From the NCBI GenBank assembly GCA_036023115.1, contig JAYKKT010000056.1:1878001-1942000 (forward strand): 64,000 nt of DNA. The letters are read 5' to 3'. The stretch is from Brasenia schreberi. Lineage: Eukaryota > Streptophyta > Magnoliopsida > Nymphaeales > Cabombaceae. Both the position numbers and the translations under genes were made by a program. The notes beneath the pieces are model-generated. The model ran no database searches. It saw nothing but the letters and a program-made list of their open reading frames with translations, and was not told the DNA's origin. Positions 12,135 to 25,101 of this stretch are shown here, in pieces. Within the stretch, counting starts at the first letter, position 1; every line of letters begins with the position of its first letter.

Positions 12135-12701
12135 ATCTAGATATTTTCAGGTAAAACTATTGTTTTGCCCTTATTAAGCGAAAAGTCGGTTTTACCCTCT
12201 AAAGTTTGTGAAAATTGCAAAATACTAGACTCTTATTTTACATTACTGCTCTTTCCGATTCAAGTTATTACAATATTGCCACTATGTCAAAAGACAGATT
12301 TGTCCCTGTATTTTTGAGAAAATAGTAGATTCGAACTGAGGGGCAAAATTATAGATTTAACCTTGATCATTTATGAATTTTACAGAAATACCAAAAGTAA
12401 TTTTACGGGTCTGTTCTTGGGCATTTTAAAAAATTACAAAAGCGGACAGATAGTTAAAATTATAGTTTTAACCTTGATATTTTTTAGAAATTATTAAAGG
12501 TAGATTTTTTTTGGGAAAATTACAAATTTATCTCAGGTTGCTTATATATTAGAAATGAGTTATTTTTAGCTCTTTTTGCGATATTCTGCATCGTTCTAAT
12601 CAGATACTTGCTATGTGTGTTTTATTGCTTATTTAATGTTTCCTTTTTAGACCATCTAATTATTATAATTACCAAACACATAAAAATGAACTCAAAAATA
12701 T
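12135..12701 (+). other. copia leader, second part
   Basis: Non-coding and AT-rich. A motif like AAAATTATAGATTTAACCTT occurs twice (about 12,347 and 12,457), suggesting a small internal duplication. It directly precedes the gag remnant. Confidence 0.55.
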
Positions 12702-15700
12702 GTGTCGGAACTAACAAAAATTGAAAAGCTAAACGGTCTGAACTTCCAAACATGGAAGAAAAGAATCCCGCTTGCTTTAACATTTAAAAGTGTTGAGTAT
12801 GTATTAAAGGAAACTGTGCGTCCGCCACCACCAGACGCAACTGACCAACAGATAGAAATGTATAAAACATCTCTAAAAGATGACACAATACATGAAGGAT
12901 GACTTGATAAGGGTCTTCGAAGAAAGAAGATAGCAAAAGAGTTGTTTGACTCCATAACAGCCAAATATGACACAACTGCCAAACTGCATGTATATTTGCT
13001 ACTACAAAAATACAATTCCTTCAAAATGATAGGAGACAATGTAGTAGAACATGTAAACCACATGTTGGTAATGGCTAGGGACTTAGTTGTGGCAAAGGCA
13101 GTTATCTCAGAACCGATGTAAATATCAATTATCCTAAACAGTCTTTCCCCGTCATTGAACATGATCACCACTGCCTTCAGATTAGGGTCAAAAGTTAACG
13201 TTTCTGAATTGACTCTGAAACTAGCAATAGAGCAAGAACACATGAACAAAAATAAGAAAGAAAAATTACTAGTGGTATAAGATGAAATAGGGTCTAACTC
13301 CAAACCCAACTAAAAGAAAAATAAACCAAACAAAAGGTTTGGCAAGAATAACAAAAAAGGCGATCAATCTTTTAAAAAAATACAAGAAATCGCTTTTCGG
13401 GTCAAGTGTTTCAGCTGTGAAAAGATGTGACACTATAAAAGGGATTGCCGCAACAAGAAAGGTGGAGGAAACAACCCACAGCATAGACAAATCAGAGAAG
13501 CAGTATATAATCTATATTATATTAGAATATCTCTATATGGACCACTCGGTGACTGGTTGATAGATCAACTCTAAAGCTATCAGACATATTTCGAAGACCA
13601 AGGAAGGAGCAGTGGATCTAAAGGAATACAAATCAGGAGAACATCGGGTTTACATGGGAAACAACACTTTCTTAGATGTTTTGGGTACTAGGTCCTTTAG
13701 AATCTTTGTGCAAGACAAACTGATTGTACTGATCGATGTATTAATTGTGACATTAATAAGGAACAATCTGGTCTCAGTCTCTATCTTTGTAAATAAAGGT
13801 TTTGAGGTCAGGTTTATTCCTAGCAAGGTGACTGTGGGGAAACATGGAAGAATATTATTTTTTAGGGAGTTTGATGTAGAACATGGACTGTTCAAATTGA
13901 ATGATAATGAAAATAGAAATCCTTCTACTTATATTGACTATTGACTGTGCCTTAAATGTTGATGTAAATGTGTGGCATAAATGCCGTAGGCATATGAGTC
14001 TAGAAAAGTTGAGGAAATTATTCAACTTTGACTTACTGCTTAAATTTGAGGAAAATACTTTCAATAAGTGTGAAGCTTGTATACAAGGAAAAATGACAAG
14101 GAAAGCTTTTTTCAAAGAGTCAACAAGGGCAACAACCCTGTTAGAAGTCATTTACAAAGATTTATGTGGACCATTTCAAGTAAGGACACATCATGAAAAG
14201 GTTTATTTTATAACCTTTATCGATGATTACTCGAGATATACGTATTTATATCTCTTGGTATATAAATTTGAGGCAATAAAAGCTTTTAAATAATATAAGC
14301 AGGAAGTGAAAACTAACTGGGGCATTCAATCAAGGTCTTAAGATCATATAGAGGTCGTGAAAATACCTCACAAAATAGACAATAGCTGATTACTCGAGAT
14401 ATATATGTATTTATATCTCTTGGTATTTTATAGTTGAATTCTATAAAGACTTTGGTATTGCAAAGCAACATACAATGGTGAGGACAGCTTAACAAAATGG
14501 TGTAGCTGAAAGATATAACATAACCTTACTGAATATGACAAGGTCAATGTTGATTGATGCCTCACAAACTAGACAATAGCTCCTTGACATATATATTCAT
14601 TGGATATCCTAAAGGTTCAAAGGGATATCAATTTTATTATAAGGACCACAAACTGATCCAAAGTACAAATGTCGAATTCTTAGAAGATACTAAAAATGAT
14701 ATCTTGAAAAATAATGATGAATATACTGATGATCTAGTAGACCTAGATCAATCATTTGAACCCATAGAAGATATTCTTGAAACAATCGAAACCTTAAGTA
14801 GACATAAAAGGCCTAGGGCCACTCCGTATTACTTAAAGGATTATCATACTTATCTTATAGAAAAAGTCTATAATTCGGTGAATTTAGATGAGTTGACTAA
14901 TAACTTCACTTATCAACAAGCTATGAACTCATCAGAAGCAACAGACTGAGGGAAAGCCATGGATGAGGAAATTAAATCTATTGGAAAAAACCAAGTCTGA
15001 GAATTGACTGATTTGCCAAAAGGAAGGAAAACTATAGGTTGTAAATGAATTCTAAAAGAAAAATACAAGGTTGATGGTTCAATAGACAAGTTTAAAGCGA
15101 GATTGGTTGTAAAGGGTTTTTCACAAAAAGATGGGATAAATTATGTTCAAACATATTCCCCAGTTGTGAAATTTGTATCCATAAGAATAATGCTAGTAAT
15201 ATATGTATATTATGATTTGGACTTACATCAGTTAGATGTAAACACTGTTTTCTAAACGGAGATTTAGATGAAATCATATACATGCATAAGCCCGAAGGAT
15301 TTATAATTGAAGGCTAAGAAGATAAATTATATATGTTGAAAAAATTCCTATATGACCTAAAACAGTCACCTCGCCAATGATATTTGACTTTTCAAAATAC
15401 CATTACAGAACTTAGATTTGTTGCTAATGAACTTTATCACTGTGTATATGTCTTGAACAGTGGGAGACACTTTGTCATCCTATTATTATATGTAGATGAC
15501 ATATTTTAGACAGTGAATGACAATGAGATGATTGTGAAAACAAAGTCATGGTTAAACTCAAGGTTTGAAATCAAGGATATGGGAGAAGCATCCTATATCC
15601 TTGGTATAAAGATCTCTCGAGATAGAGAATCTAAACTCTTATGCCTAAGTTAGGAGATATATATTGATTATATCCTCAAGAAGTTCAAAATGGGTGAATG

Positions 15701-16448
15701 CAAATCTATTGTTACACCCATTGTAAAAGGAGTTAAACTAAATAAGGTTGATAGTCTCGGTGAAGGAGACGATAAGCCTAACGTTCCTTATGCAAAAGTT
15801 GTGGGTAGCTTGATGTATGCCATATGGTGTAGAAGACCTGATATTAGCTTTGTTGTTGGTCTTGTAAGTAGATATTAAAGTAATACTTGATGGCAACATT
15901 GGATAGCTGTGAAAAGGATTTTAAGATATCTGAAAGGAACAAGAGACTTAAAATTATATTTTCAAGCAGATGAACTGAAAGTGGTAGGATACTCAGATGT
16001 AGTCTTTGTTGGGAGCAAAGATGACAACAAATCTATCTCGGGACAAATATTCTTATTTGGAGGTGTTGTTGTTTCTTGGGCATATAAGAAACATGGTTGT
16101 GTAGCATTGCATACACAGGAAGTTGAGTATGTGGCTTGTTGTATGACTACAATGAGTGCTATGTTGATAAGTCGCTTCATATGAGATTTGAAGTTGGAAA
16201 TAACCGATGAGCCAGTTGTCATTTACGATGATAACATCACAACAATTACTCTTATGAGTTGAGTTGATAACTCTAAAAGCAAGCATATAATGGTTAAATA
16301 CCACTATATTCATGATATGATTATGAGAAAGGAAATATCCATCTCATACATGTCAACAAATGATATGTTGGCAGACTCATTGACTAAAGGCATAATAGAG
16401 GAACTTTTCACAAAACATGTTGTGAACATGGGTTTGAGATATGTTTGA
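12702..16448 (+). pseudogene. copia gag-pol remnant
   Basis: Gag begins at 12,702 with GTG where an ATG would be expected (SELTKIEKLNGLNFQTWK). A zinc knuckle with CFSCEKM and HYKRDC lies at about 13,407-13,450 and contains a stop. Protease/pre-integrase sequence (VYMGNNTFLDVLG, NLVSVS) is at 13,612-13,944. The integrase follows with WHKCRRHMSLEKL, DLCGPF, FIDDYSRY and QQNGVAERY (to about 14,515). Reverse transcriptase at about 14,950-15,650 keeps FKARLVVKGFSQ and LLLYVDDI. RNase H at 15,909-16,448 ends with MLADSLTKGI. At least ten stops or frameshifts separate these parts, so no replication protein can be made. Confidence 0.9.
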
Positions 16449-16586
16449 TTATTGTGTAGGAAAATAACCACACAACAGGTAGTGATAGCAGTAGCAGTCA
16501 TAAAAGGACATTACTAGGTAAACCCCACAAAAGTGAGAGGAAAACCAGTATGTCAGTACACTTGGATCGAATGACCAAGTGGGAGA

Positions 16587-17031
16587 TGTAAGGTTGTGGC
16601 CAGTCTCGGCAACCCAACATGGTAATTACTGGAATAACCATCCAATCATTACTTGTGTTCACGGTTACAGAGAGAATGACCGTAACGGGCATAGAATCAA
16701 AACCATCGAACCGTTATTGGATTGCAAGGTAACTGCCCGGTTAAAGCGGCTCCTCAAGAGGAAAGCCCAGCGAGACAAATCGAGAAATTTAGGAGCATGT
16801 GCTTTACACAGTCTATATACTGAAAACATAGGAAAAACACTAGAAAGACTTTCTAGGCAAAATTAGTTGTGTGGAAACCTCGAAACAAAAGGAAAACGAA
16901 ACCACGTACCTTGATCTTCCACTAAAGGCGTACCTAAAAAGCCCTACGAGCAACAAATCGGAGGTCGACGACAACGAACCCGAAGGTCGATAGAAGCCGA
17001 ACTTCGGCAACAAGACAAGAGAATTGCCACA
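16587..17031 (+). repeat. copia 3' LTR
   Basis: 445 bases, TGTAAGG...CCACA, preceded by a purine tract and followed by the target duplication GAAGT. The same LTR-plus-flank junction is found again at 21,977 and 40,078, which shows that those are copies of this locus and not fresh insertions. Confidence 0.92.
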
Positions 17032-17036
17032 GAAGT

Positions 17037-17494
17037 CATGTTTGCTCAATTCTTTACCTTTTGAAATGCTAACCTAAAAACTTCTAATACATTTACAGAA
17101 GGAAGAAAAAAGAATGCAATTGAGCCAAAAGGAACAAAATGAAATAAATTCAATGACTAATGACTGAGAAAAATAAGAATTAGAGTGAAAGAAAATGATG
17201 GATAGAAAATAAAAAACGACTTGTCGTTGAGTTGAAGTGTGTTTTCTTCTTCTTTCTTACCGATTTATGACTACTCATTGGTGATTATATCGATAACTCC
17301 CTTCTAGAATTTTGCATGTAATGACTAATGACCAAATAGTGGTTGGTGCTACTCTCCAAAACTTGAAGAACAAGTAGCATCATATGCGACCTTCTCTTAA
17401 CTAGATTCTCATACTTAAGACAACAACTACCAACTTTTTGTTGAATATCGTGACTAGTACTCACCATATAGACTGTAATTCAATCAGGACATTA
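17037..17494. other. Intergenic spacer between copia and gypsy remnants
   Basis: No gene seen. It continues the pre-insertion flank of the copia element and is repeated nearly unchanged at 21,983-22,440 and 40,084-40,541, including CGATTTATGACTACTCATTG. The minus-strand frame at 17,285-17,467 is conserved in length between copies but has no recognisable domain. Confidence 0.6.
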
Positions 17495-17869
17495 CGTAAC
17501 CTTCAATGTTGAATCGTATTGAGCCCATGGTTATAAAAGCCCTCTTTGAGGGAAGGGTCTCAAAATCTGTCTTGTGCTGGTACCACATAATCTCGTTTAT
17601 GCTATCAATCAAATTTCTACATTCATGTTTTCTATGCACTTTGCTCTTTTTCCTCTCTTGCATTTGCCGCGTGATGTTGTGTGAGTCTTCAAGTTTCAAG
17701 AACTCCTTTAATCCTTAGCACTCGGAGGAGGGATGCTCACGTTTTGTATTTGTATCGGTGGGCAATTGTATCTCTTTGGGAGAAATGCGGTAAGGTTGAT
17801 CTGACCCTAAGGCTTTGTGTCGGTCACTTTTCGATCACCAATGGCTCTTCCAAAGGTTAAGGCATGACA
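17495..17869 (+). repeat. gypsy 5' LTR
   Basis: About 375 bases ending in CATGACA. The first base pair appears mutated from TG to CG (CGTAACC). A TATA-like GGTTATAAAAGCCC is at about 17,529. A degenerate primer site (TTGTATTAGAGC, 17,874-17,885) follows; the usual plant site is TGGTATCAGAGC. Confidence 0.65.
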
Positions 17870-17924
17870 ACTTTTGTATTAGAGCAGTAATGATCCCACC
17901 TCAGTGTTTTTGAATTAAGTTGAG

Positions 17925-19500
17925 ATGGACCCAAAGGCTTCAACAAGCATTGTGCCTCCCATGGAGCAAACACACTCTGAAATGGAGAAGGAACGCAGGC
18001 GAGACCGTTCGGTCGAGAATGTTGTGATCGAAAGTCAGTTATGTAAAGTGGAAGCGTATGTAGCCAACTAAAAGGCTAGCCTTAAAACGTTGAGGGAAGA
18101 TGTCTATCACATCAATAACTTTGTCAAACAAGAATTTGAGATGATACGTGGTAAGATCAGCATATTTAAGAAAAACTGGGGCAAAGCCTTAATGAATCTA
18201 GAGGAAAGATGCCAACTGCGAAGGGAACAACACAACCGTCCAAGAAAAGCTGGAAGCCCTCGAGACAATTTGCATGACCCTTGATCAAGCAATCATTAGT
18301 GGAGTGACCGTTACCTCCTATCGAGAGTATAGTATCTCGAAGCCTGATGCCTACTCGAGAACCCGTAGTTCTACTTATGTTGAGAACTTCTTGTGAAAAG
18401 TCGACGAGTACATCAAAACTAAGGAGATTAGAAAGGAGGATAGGAGGATCGGTATTGTTGTTCCTCAAAGGTGACGCTCTGCTCTGGTGGCGACGTCGTT
18501 CTACTAATGTTGATAAGGGACTCTTTACTATCGACACTTTTGATGCTTTCAAACGGGAGATCTGGAATTAGTTCCTTCCCGAGGACATTGAGTACTTAGC
18601 CCGAAAGGATCTCATGTGACTCAAGTATGGCAGATCTATTAGCGAATACATCAACAAGTTCACCTCCTTAATATTGAATATCTCAAACATGGCAGAAGCA
18701 TATTGTTTCTTCTTCTTCATGAATGAATTATAGCACGAGGTGGAGCAAGAGCTTCAGCAAATGCGGGTGAAGGACTTAGCTTCGGCTCACATTATGGTTG
18801 AATGCTTGGATGACGATGAACCGTGGAAGGAAGATCGATTCCACTGCTCCTAGAACCCAAAGAAGTATGCCATCGACAATGTAGCCACTACAACATTCAA
18901 TCAAACTTAGAAAGAAGGGAATGACCATAGCTCATTCCAAAATGAACAAAGGGAAAACCGGTCATACCAAGATAAGGGGTAGGCCGCATTTTCATGCTTC
19001 TATTGCAAAGAGAATCACTATGCGCAGGATTGCCCAGCTAGACCTTCGACACAACAGGCAGATGTCATGGCCATTATGGAGTTCCTGAATAATGCAATTG
19101 GATATGAGGAACCAGTACGCCATTGTGGTGTTGTTTGGATGTTGAACTCAATCTGTCAACGATCTTAGGTGCCCATGCCTCCTGAATGGAATGAGTATCT
19201 TATATCAAAGTTCAACGAAAAGGGACAGATGCCTAGATATTGATTGATTCGGGAGATACACATAATTTCATCTCCTTAACAAAAGCACAACGATTAGGCT
19301 TTCGCATCTCGAAAGTCGATACATACATCATGGATGCCCTCGAAAAGATCAAACCGTTAACCGAAGAAACTAATAGAGTCACCCACAAGATTGGAGATCT
19401 ATACACAAAAGTTAACTTATTTGTGGCAAAGGTAGATCATCCTATGGTATTGGGTTTATCATTCCTTCACCAAGAAAAGGTTTGCCCGAACCCTTCATAA
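17925..19500 (+). pseudogene. gypsy gag-protease remnant
   Basis: It begins at an ATG with MDPKASTSIVPPMEQ. A retrotransposon gag core is visible in pieces: NVENFL near 18,378, GDALLWWRRR at about 18,470-18,500, FTIDTFDAFKREIW at about 18,526-18,567, EYLARKDLM at about 18,590. A CCHC knuckle with CFYCKENHYAQDC lies at about 18,995-19,033. A retropepsin-like part begins MIDSGDTHNFIS at 19,240 and ends near 19,500. In copies two and three the active-site segment reads DSGAAHNF. Stops split every domain. Confidence 0.8.
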
Positions 19501-19850
19501 TGCTTTGATGAGGCGGCGCATTCTAACAATACCTTGATGCTTGACGAGTCCAATCTGAAACGACTCTCAGGCTTAAGGTTGATATGACTGAAAGCACGCT
19601 TGCATTGCTACCCTAGGTCCGACATGACACTGCATAATGCTTGGAGGCCAGAGATGACTACATTTGCCCCAATAAACACCAACAAAAGAACAACCCCAGT
19701 CGAAATTGAGAGTTATCAAGCCATACTAATGCGGAACGTGTTGCCCGAAGGGCCCTAGGTGGGTGCGAAGATAAGGACGTTGCCGAGAACAACAACGATT
19801 TGGGCGGGAGAGAATGCAACCCTTCGACGTTGAATCAGTCTTATATACCT

Positions 19851-20475
19851 GATATAATATCCAACGGGTTCGGCCATGGTTCAAATTAAAACTCTCCGAC
19901 CCAACCCTATATTTTTTTCAGGACCATGCTCGGTCTTGGACCAGAGCCATTTTAACATCTGTACACATAAAACACACACATAGAGAGAGAGACTCGCACA
20001 CTTAATATTGAGTTTGGCGGTTGGGCACGAAAAGGTCCGGGATTTGGGTCAGTTTCTGGTTTTCCTTCCATCTATTTCTTTTCGGCAGCATGAGTTTAAG
20101 GGTTTTTAAGAAAGAATGAAGCACAATGTTATTACCCTTCGAAAAACAATATATATATATATATATGCGTGTGTGTGTGCGCACGCACGTGTCGTTGTGT
20201 AAAAAATAGAATCCATATCCACGCACACACTCACAAGTATATTCATGTGATGCGGCCTTTTCGAGATGATTGCATGGAAATGCAAAATGTTTATTCCTAC
20301 AAATGGTTTTGAAATCTTTTCCTTCCTTTTCTAACCTAAGCTGCAACCAAGGTCCAGTATTCGCATCTTTCCTTCCCTTCTTTGTCGAAGAGCATTCACT
20401 CTCTGCTTCTCTATAAACCTACCTTCATCTACGTTGATTAATACACTAGCGTGAGCGTGTTGGTGAAAGAGAAAG
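19851..20475 (+). promoter_or_regulatory. Orphan DEFL promoter and leader, copy 1
   Basis: This is nearly the same sequence as the DNA upstream of the intact DEFL genes: CTCTATAAACCTACC at about 20,410 (TATA box), TCATCTACGTTGATTAATAC in the leader and ATG at 20,476. It lacks a ~290-base segment present at 28,110-28,400. It also carries short AT and GT repeats (20,150-20,180). No DEFL second exon follows. Confidence 0.75.
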
Positions 20476-20595
20476 ATGAAGAATCTCCGTGATCTCGCTT
20501 TTCTTCTCCTTGTCGCCATGGTAACACTCAAGGCTCAAAATCCAGGATATGGGGGAAGCAACCTATATCTTGGGTATAAAGATCTCTCGAGATAG
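20476..20595 (+). CDS. Chimeric small ORF: DEFL signal peptide fused to copia sequence
   Basis: The first 14 or so codons are those of the DEFL signal peptide (MKNLRDLAFLLLVA). The reading frame then crosses a duplication breakpoint near 20,516 into copia DNA in a non-copia frame and stops at 20,593-20,595, giving 39 residues. The splice donor of the DEFL gene has been lost, so the transcript would read straight through. It has promoter elements and a hydrophobic leader, so a secreted peptide is conceivable, but nothing shows that it is used. It may simply be debris of the rearrangement. Confidence 0.4.
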   Translation: MKNLRDLAFLLLVAMVTLKAQNPGYGGSNLYLGYKDLSR

Positions 20596-21977
20596 AGAAT
20601 CTAAACTCTTATCCCTAAGTTAGGAGAGATATATTGATTGTATCATCAAGAAGTTCAAAATGGGTGAATGTAAGTCTATTGTTACACCCTTGTAAAAGGA
20701 GTTAAACTAAGTTAGGTTGATTGTCTCGGTGAAGGAGACGGTAAGCCTAACGTTCCTTATGCAAAAGTTCTGGGTAGCTTGATGTATGCCATGTTGTGTA
20801 GAAGACCTAATATTAGCTTTGTTGTTGGTCTTGTGAGTAGATATTAAAGTAATACTTGATGGCAGCATTGGATAGCTGTGAAAAGGATTTTAAGATATCT
20901 GAAAGGAACAAGAGACTTAAAATTATATTTTCAAGCAGATGAACTGAAAGTGGTAGGATACTCAGATGTAGTCATTGTTGGGAGCAAAGATGACAACAAA
21001 TCTATCTCGGGACAAATATTCTTATTTGGAGGTGTTGTTGTTTCTTGGGCATATAAGAAACATGGTTGTGTAGCATTGCATACACAGGAAGTTGAGTATG
21101 TGGCTTGTTGTATGGCTGCAATGAGTGTTGTGTTGATAAGTTGCTTCATATGAGATTTGAAGCTGGAAATAACCGATGAGCCAATTGTCATTTACTGTAA
21201 TAACAATGCAACAATTACTCTTATGAGTAGAGTTGATAGCTCTAAAAACAAGCATATAATGGTTAAATACCACTATGTTCATGATATGTTTATGAGAAAG
21301 GAAATATCCATCTCATACATGTCAACAAATGATATGTTGGCAGACCCTTTGACTAAAGGCATAATAGAGGAACTTTTCACAAAACATGTTGTGAACATGG
21401 GTTTGAGATATGTTTGATTATTGTGTAGGAAAATAACCACACAACAGGTAGTGATAGCAGTAGCAGTCATAAAAGTACATTACTAGGTAAACCCCACAAA
21501 AGTGGGAGGAAAACCAGTATGTCAGTACACTTGGATCGAATGACCAAGTGGGAGATGTAAGGTTGTGGCCATTCTCGGCAACCGAGCATGGTAACGACTG
21601 GACTAACTATCCAACCATTACTTGTGTTCACGGTTACAAAGAGAATGATCGTAATGGGCATAGAATCAAAATTGTTGGACCGTTATCGAATTGCAAGGTA
21701 ACTGTCCGGTTAAAGCGGCTCCTTAAGAGGAAAGTTCGGAGCACACGCTTTACACAGTCTATCTACTGAAAACATAGGAAAAACACTGGGAAGACTTTTT
21801 AGGCAAAATTTGTTGTGTGGAAACCTCAAAACAAAAGCAAAACGAAACCACATACCTTGATCTTCCACTGCATGCGTACCTAAAAAGCCCAATGAGCAAC
21901 AAATCAGAGGTCTATGACAACGAACCCGAAGGTCGATAGAAGCCGAACTCCGGCAACAAGGCAAGAGAATCACCACA
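20527..21977 (+). mobile_element. copia tail fragment in U1 (reverse transcriptase end to 3' LTR)
   Basis: Same sequence as 15,570-17,031: end of reverse transcriptase, RNase H (20,878-21,417 with ADPLTKGI), purine tract and LTR (21,556-21,977). The LTR is followed by GAAGTCATGTTTGCTC, the same flank as at 17,032. The LTR lacks about 25 bases near 21,736. It has no 5' half. Confidence 0.9.
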
Positions 21978-22440
21978 GAAGTCATGTTTGCTCAATTCTT
22001 TACCTTTTGAAATGTTAACCTGAAAACTTCTAATACATTTACAGAAGGAAGATAAAAGCACACAATTGAGCCAAAAGGAACAAAATGAAATAAATTCAAT
22101 GACTAATGACTGAGAAAAATAAGAATTACAGTGAAAGAAAATGATGGATAGAAAATAAAAAATGACTTGTCGCTGAGTTGAAGTGTGTTTTCTTCTTCTT
22201 TCTTACCGATTTATGACTACTCATTGGTGATTATATCGATAACTCCCTTCTAGAATTTTGCATGTAATGACTAATGACCAAATAGTGGTTGGTGTTGCTT
22301 TCCAAAACTTGAAGAGCAAGTAGCATCATATGCGACCTTCTCCTAACCAGATTCTCATACTTAAGACAACAACCACCAACTTTTTGTTGAATATCATCAC
22401 TGGTACTCACCATATAGATTGTAATTCAATCAGGACATTA

Positions 22441-24770
22441 CGTAACCTTCAATGTTGAATCGTATTGAGCCCATGGTTATAAAAGCTCTCTTTAAGGGAA
22501 GGGTCTCAAAATCTGTCTTGTGCTGGTACCACATAATCTCGTTTATGCTATCAATCAAATTTCTACATTCATGTTTTCTATGCACTTTGCTCTTTTACCT
22601 CTCTTGCATTTGCCGCGTGATGTTGTGTGAGTCTTCAAGTGTCAAGAACTTCTTTAATCCTTAGCACTCAGAGGAGGGATGCTCACGTTTTGTATTTGTA
22701 TCGGTGGGCAATTGTATCTCTTTGGGAGAAATGCGGTAAGGTTGATATGACCCTAAGGCTTTGTGTCGGTCACTTTTCGATTATCATTGTTTCTTCCAAC
22801 GGTTAAGGTATGACAACTTTAGTATTAGAGCAGTAATGATCCCACCTCATTGCTTTTGAATTATGTTGAGATGGACCCAAAGGCTTCAACAAGCATTGTG
22901 CCACCCATGGAGCAAACACACCCTGAAATGGAGAAGGAACGCAAGCGAGACCGTTCGGTCGAGAATGCTGTGATCGAAAGTCAGTTATGTAAAGTGGAAC
23001 CGTATGTAGCCAACTAAAAGGCTAGCCTTAAAACGTTGAGGGAAGATGTCTATCACATCAATAACTTTGTCAAACAAGAATTTGAGATGATACGTGGTGC
23101 GATCAGCATATTTAAGAAAAACTGGGGCGAAGCCTTAATGAATCTAAAGGAAAGATGCCAACTGCGAAGGGAACAACACAACCGTCCAAGAAAAGCTGGA
23201 AACTGTTGAGACACGTTGCGTGACCCTTGATCGAGCAATCATTAGTGGAGTGACCGTCACCTCCTATCGAGAGTATAGTATCTCGAAGCCTGATGCCTAC
23301 TCAAGAACCCGTAGTTCTACTAATGTTGAGAACTTCTTGTGGAAAGTCGACAAGTACATCAAAACCAAGGAGATTAGAAAGGAGGATAGGAGGATCGGTA
23401 TTGTTGTTCCTCAAAAGTGATGCTCTGCTCTGGTGGCGACGTCGTTCTATTGATGTTGATAAGGGACTCTTCACTATCGACACTTTTGATGCTTTCAAAT
23501 AGGAGATCTGGAATCAGTTCCTTCCAGAGGACCTTGAATACTTAGCCCAAAAGGATCTCATGTGACTCAAGTATGGCAGATCTATTAGCGAATACATCAA
23601 CAAGTTCACCTCCTTGACATTGGATATCTAAAACATGATAGAAGCATATTGTTTCTTCTTCTTCATGAATGAATTACAGCACGAGGTGGAGCAAGAGCTT
23701 CAGCAAATGCGAGTGAAGGACTTAGCTTCAGCTCACATTATGGTTGAATGCTTGGATGACGATGAACCGTGGAAGGAAGATCGATTTCACTGCTCCTAGA
23801 TCCCAAAGAAGTATAACATCGACAATGTAGCCACTACGACATTCAATCAAACTTAGAAAGAAGGGAAGGACCATAGCTCATTCTAAAATGAACAAAGGGA
23901 AAACCGGTCATACCAAGATAAGGGGTAGGCCACATTCTCATGCTTCTATTGCAAAGAGAATCACTATGCATAGGATTGCCCAGCTAGAGCTTCGACACAA
24001 TAGGCAGATGTCATGGCCATTATGGAGTTCCCGAAAAATGCAATTGGATATGAGGAACTGGTACACCATTGTGGTGTTGTTTGGATGTTGAACTCAATCT
24101 GTCGATGATCTTAGGTGCCCATGCCTCGTGAACGGAATGGGTATCTTATATCAAAGTACAACTAAAAAGGACAGATGCCTAGATATTGATTGACTCGGGA
24201 GCTGCACATAATTTCATCTCCTTAACAAAAGCACAACGATTAGGCCTTCGCATCTTGAAAGTCGATACATACATCAAGGATGCCCTCAGAAAGATCAAAC
24301 AGTTAACCGAAGAAACAAATAGAGTCAAAGATTGGAGGTTAACCTTTGTCGCATCCTATGGTAAATTCCTTCAAGAAAAGATGCCCGAACACTTCATAAT
24401 GCTTTGATGAGGCCCTCTAACGATACCTTGAACGAGTCCAATCTGAAACGACTCTCACCTTAAGGTTGATACGCTGAAAGCACGCTTGCATTGCTACCCT
24501 AGGTCCGACATGACACTGCATAAGATGACTACATTTGCCCCAATAAACACCAACAAAAGAACCACCCCAGTCGAAATTGAGAGTTATCAAGCTATACTGA
24601 TGCGGAACGTGTTGCCCGAAGGGCCCTAGGTGGGTGCGAAGATAAGGACGTTGCCGAGGACAACAACGATTTGGGCGGAAGAGAATGTAACCCTTTGACG
24701 TTGAATCATACTGATTGGATTTGGATTTCAAGTATATTTTGATCAGTTCTTATATACCTGATATAATATC
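22441..24770 (+). mobile_element. gypsy remnant, copy in U1
   Basis: Second copy of 17,495-19,850: LTR from 22,441, gag pieces (SDALLWWRRRSIDVDKGL at about 23,416), zinc knuckle near 23,945 and protease start at 24,186 with DSGAAHNF. Differs from copy 1 by small indels and stops. The protease end and following 100 bases differ from copies 1 and 3. Confidence 0.85.
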
Positions 24771-25052
24771 CAACAGGTTCGGCCCTGGTTCAAATTAAAA
24801 CTCTCCAGCCCAACCCTATATTTTTTTCAAGACCATGCTGGGTGTTGGACCAGGCCCATTTTAACATATGTACACATAAAACACACACATAGAGAGAGAG
24901 ACTCGCACACTAAATATTGAGTTTGGCGGTTGGGCACGGAAAGGTCTAGGATTTAGGTCAGTTTCTGGTTTTCCTTCCATCTTTTCTTTTCGACAGCATG
25001 AGTTTAAGGGTTTTTAAGAAAGAACGAAGCACAATGTTATTACCCTTCGAAA

Positions 25053-25101
<49 letters not shown>

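Larger units (their letters stand above)
7992..17031 (+). mobile_element. Complete Ty1/copia insertion with nested LINE
   Basis: Two LTRs (7,992-8,427 and 16,587-17,031) begin TGTAAGG and end CCACA, and the whole is flanked by the 5-base target duplication GAAGT (7,987-7,991 and 17,032-17,036). A tRNA-Met-type primer site follows the 5' LTR and a purine tract (CCAAGTGGGAGA) precedes the 3' LTR. Gag, protease, integrase, reverse transcriptase and RNase H remnants are in copia order between 12,702 and 16,448. The 9-kb length is inflated by an RTE LINE at 9,010-12,134. The LTRs differ at many sites and the polyprotein has many stops, so the insertion is old and dead. It landed just 3' of the DEFL pseudogene. 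Confidence 0.93.
17495..19850 (+). mobile_element. Internally deleted Ty3/gypsy element
   Basis: A 5' LTR, a degenerate primer site, gag, zinc knuckle and protease are present in gypsy order, but reverse transcriptase, RNase H and integrase are absent. A purine-rich stretch (GGGCGGGAGAGAA, about 19,802-19,816) followed by TGCAACCCTTCGACGTTGAA resembles the beginning of the 5' LTR, so the truncated 3' LTR probably starts at about 19,817. Two further copies are at 22,441 and 40,542. Confidence 0.78.

Noticed and set aside
13269..13490. Minus-strand hydrophobic frame
   Set aside because: Opposite strand of the copia zinc-knuckle region; no support.
15962..16313. Minus-strand frames opposite copia RNase H, conserved in several copies
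   Set aside because: Antisense shadows; conservation comes from the duplication of the copia tail.
21556..21977. Independent solo LTR insertion
   Set aside because: Its flank is the same as at 17,032 and it is preceded by copia RNase H, so it came with the duplicated block.
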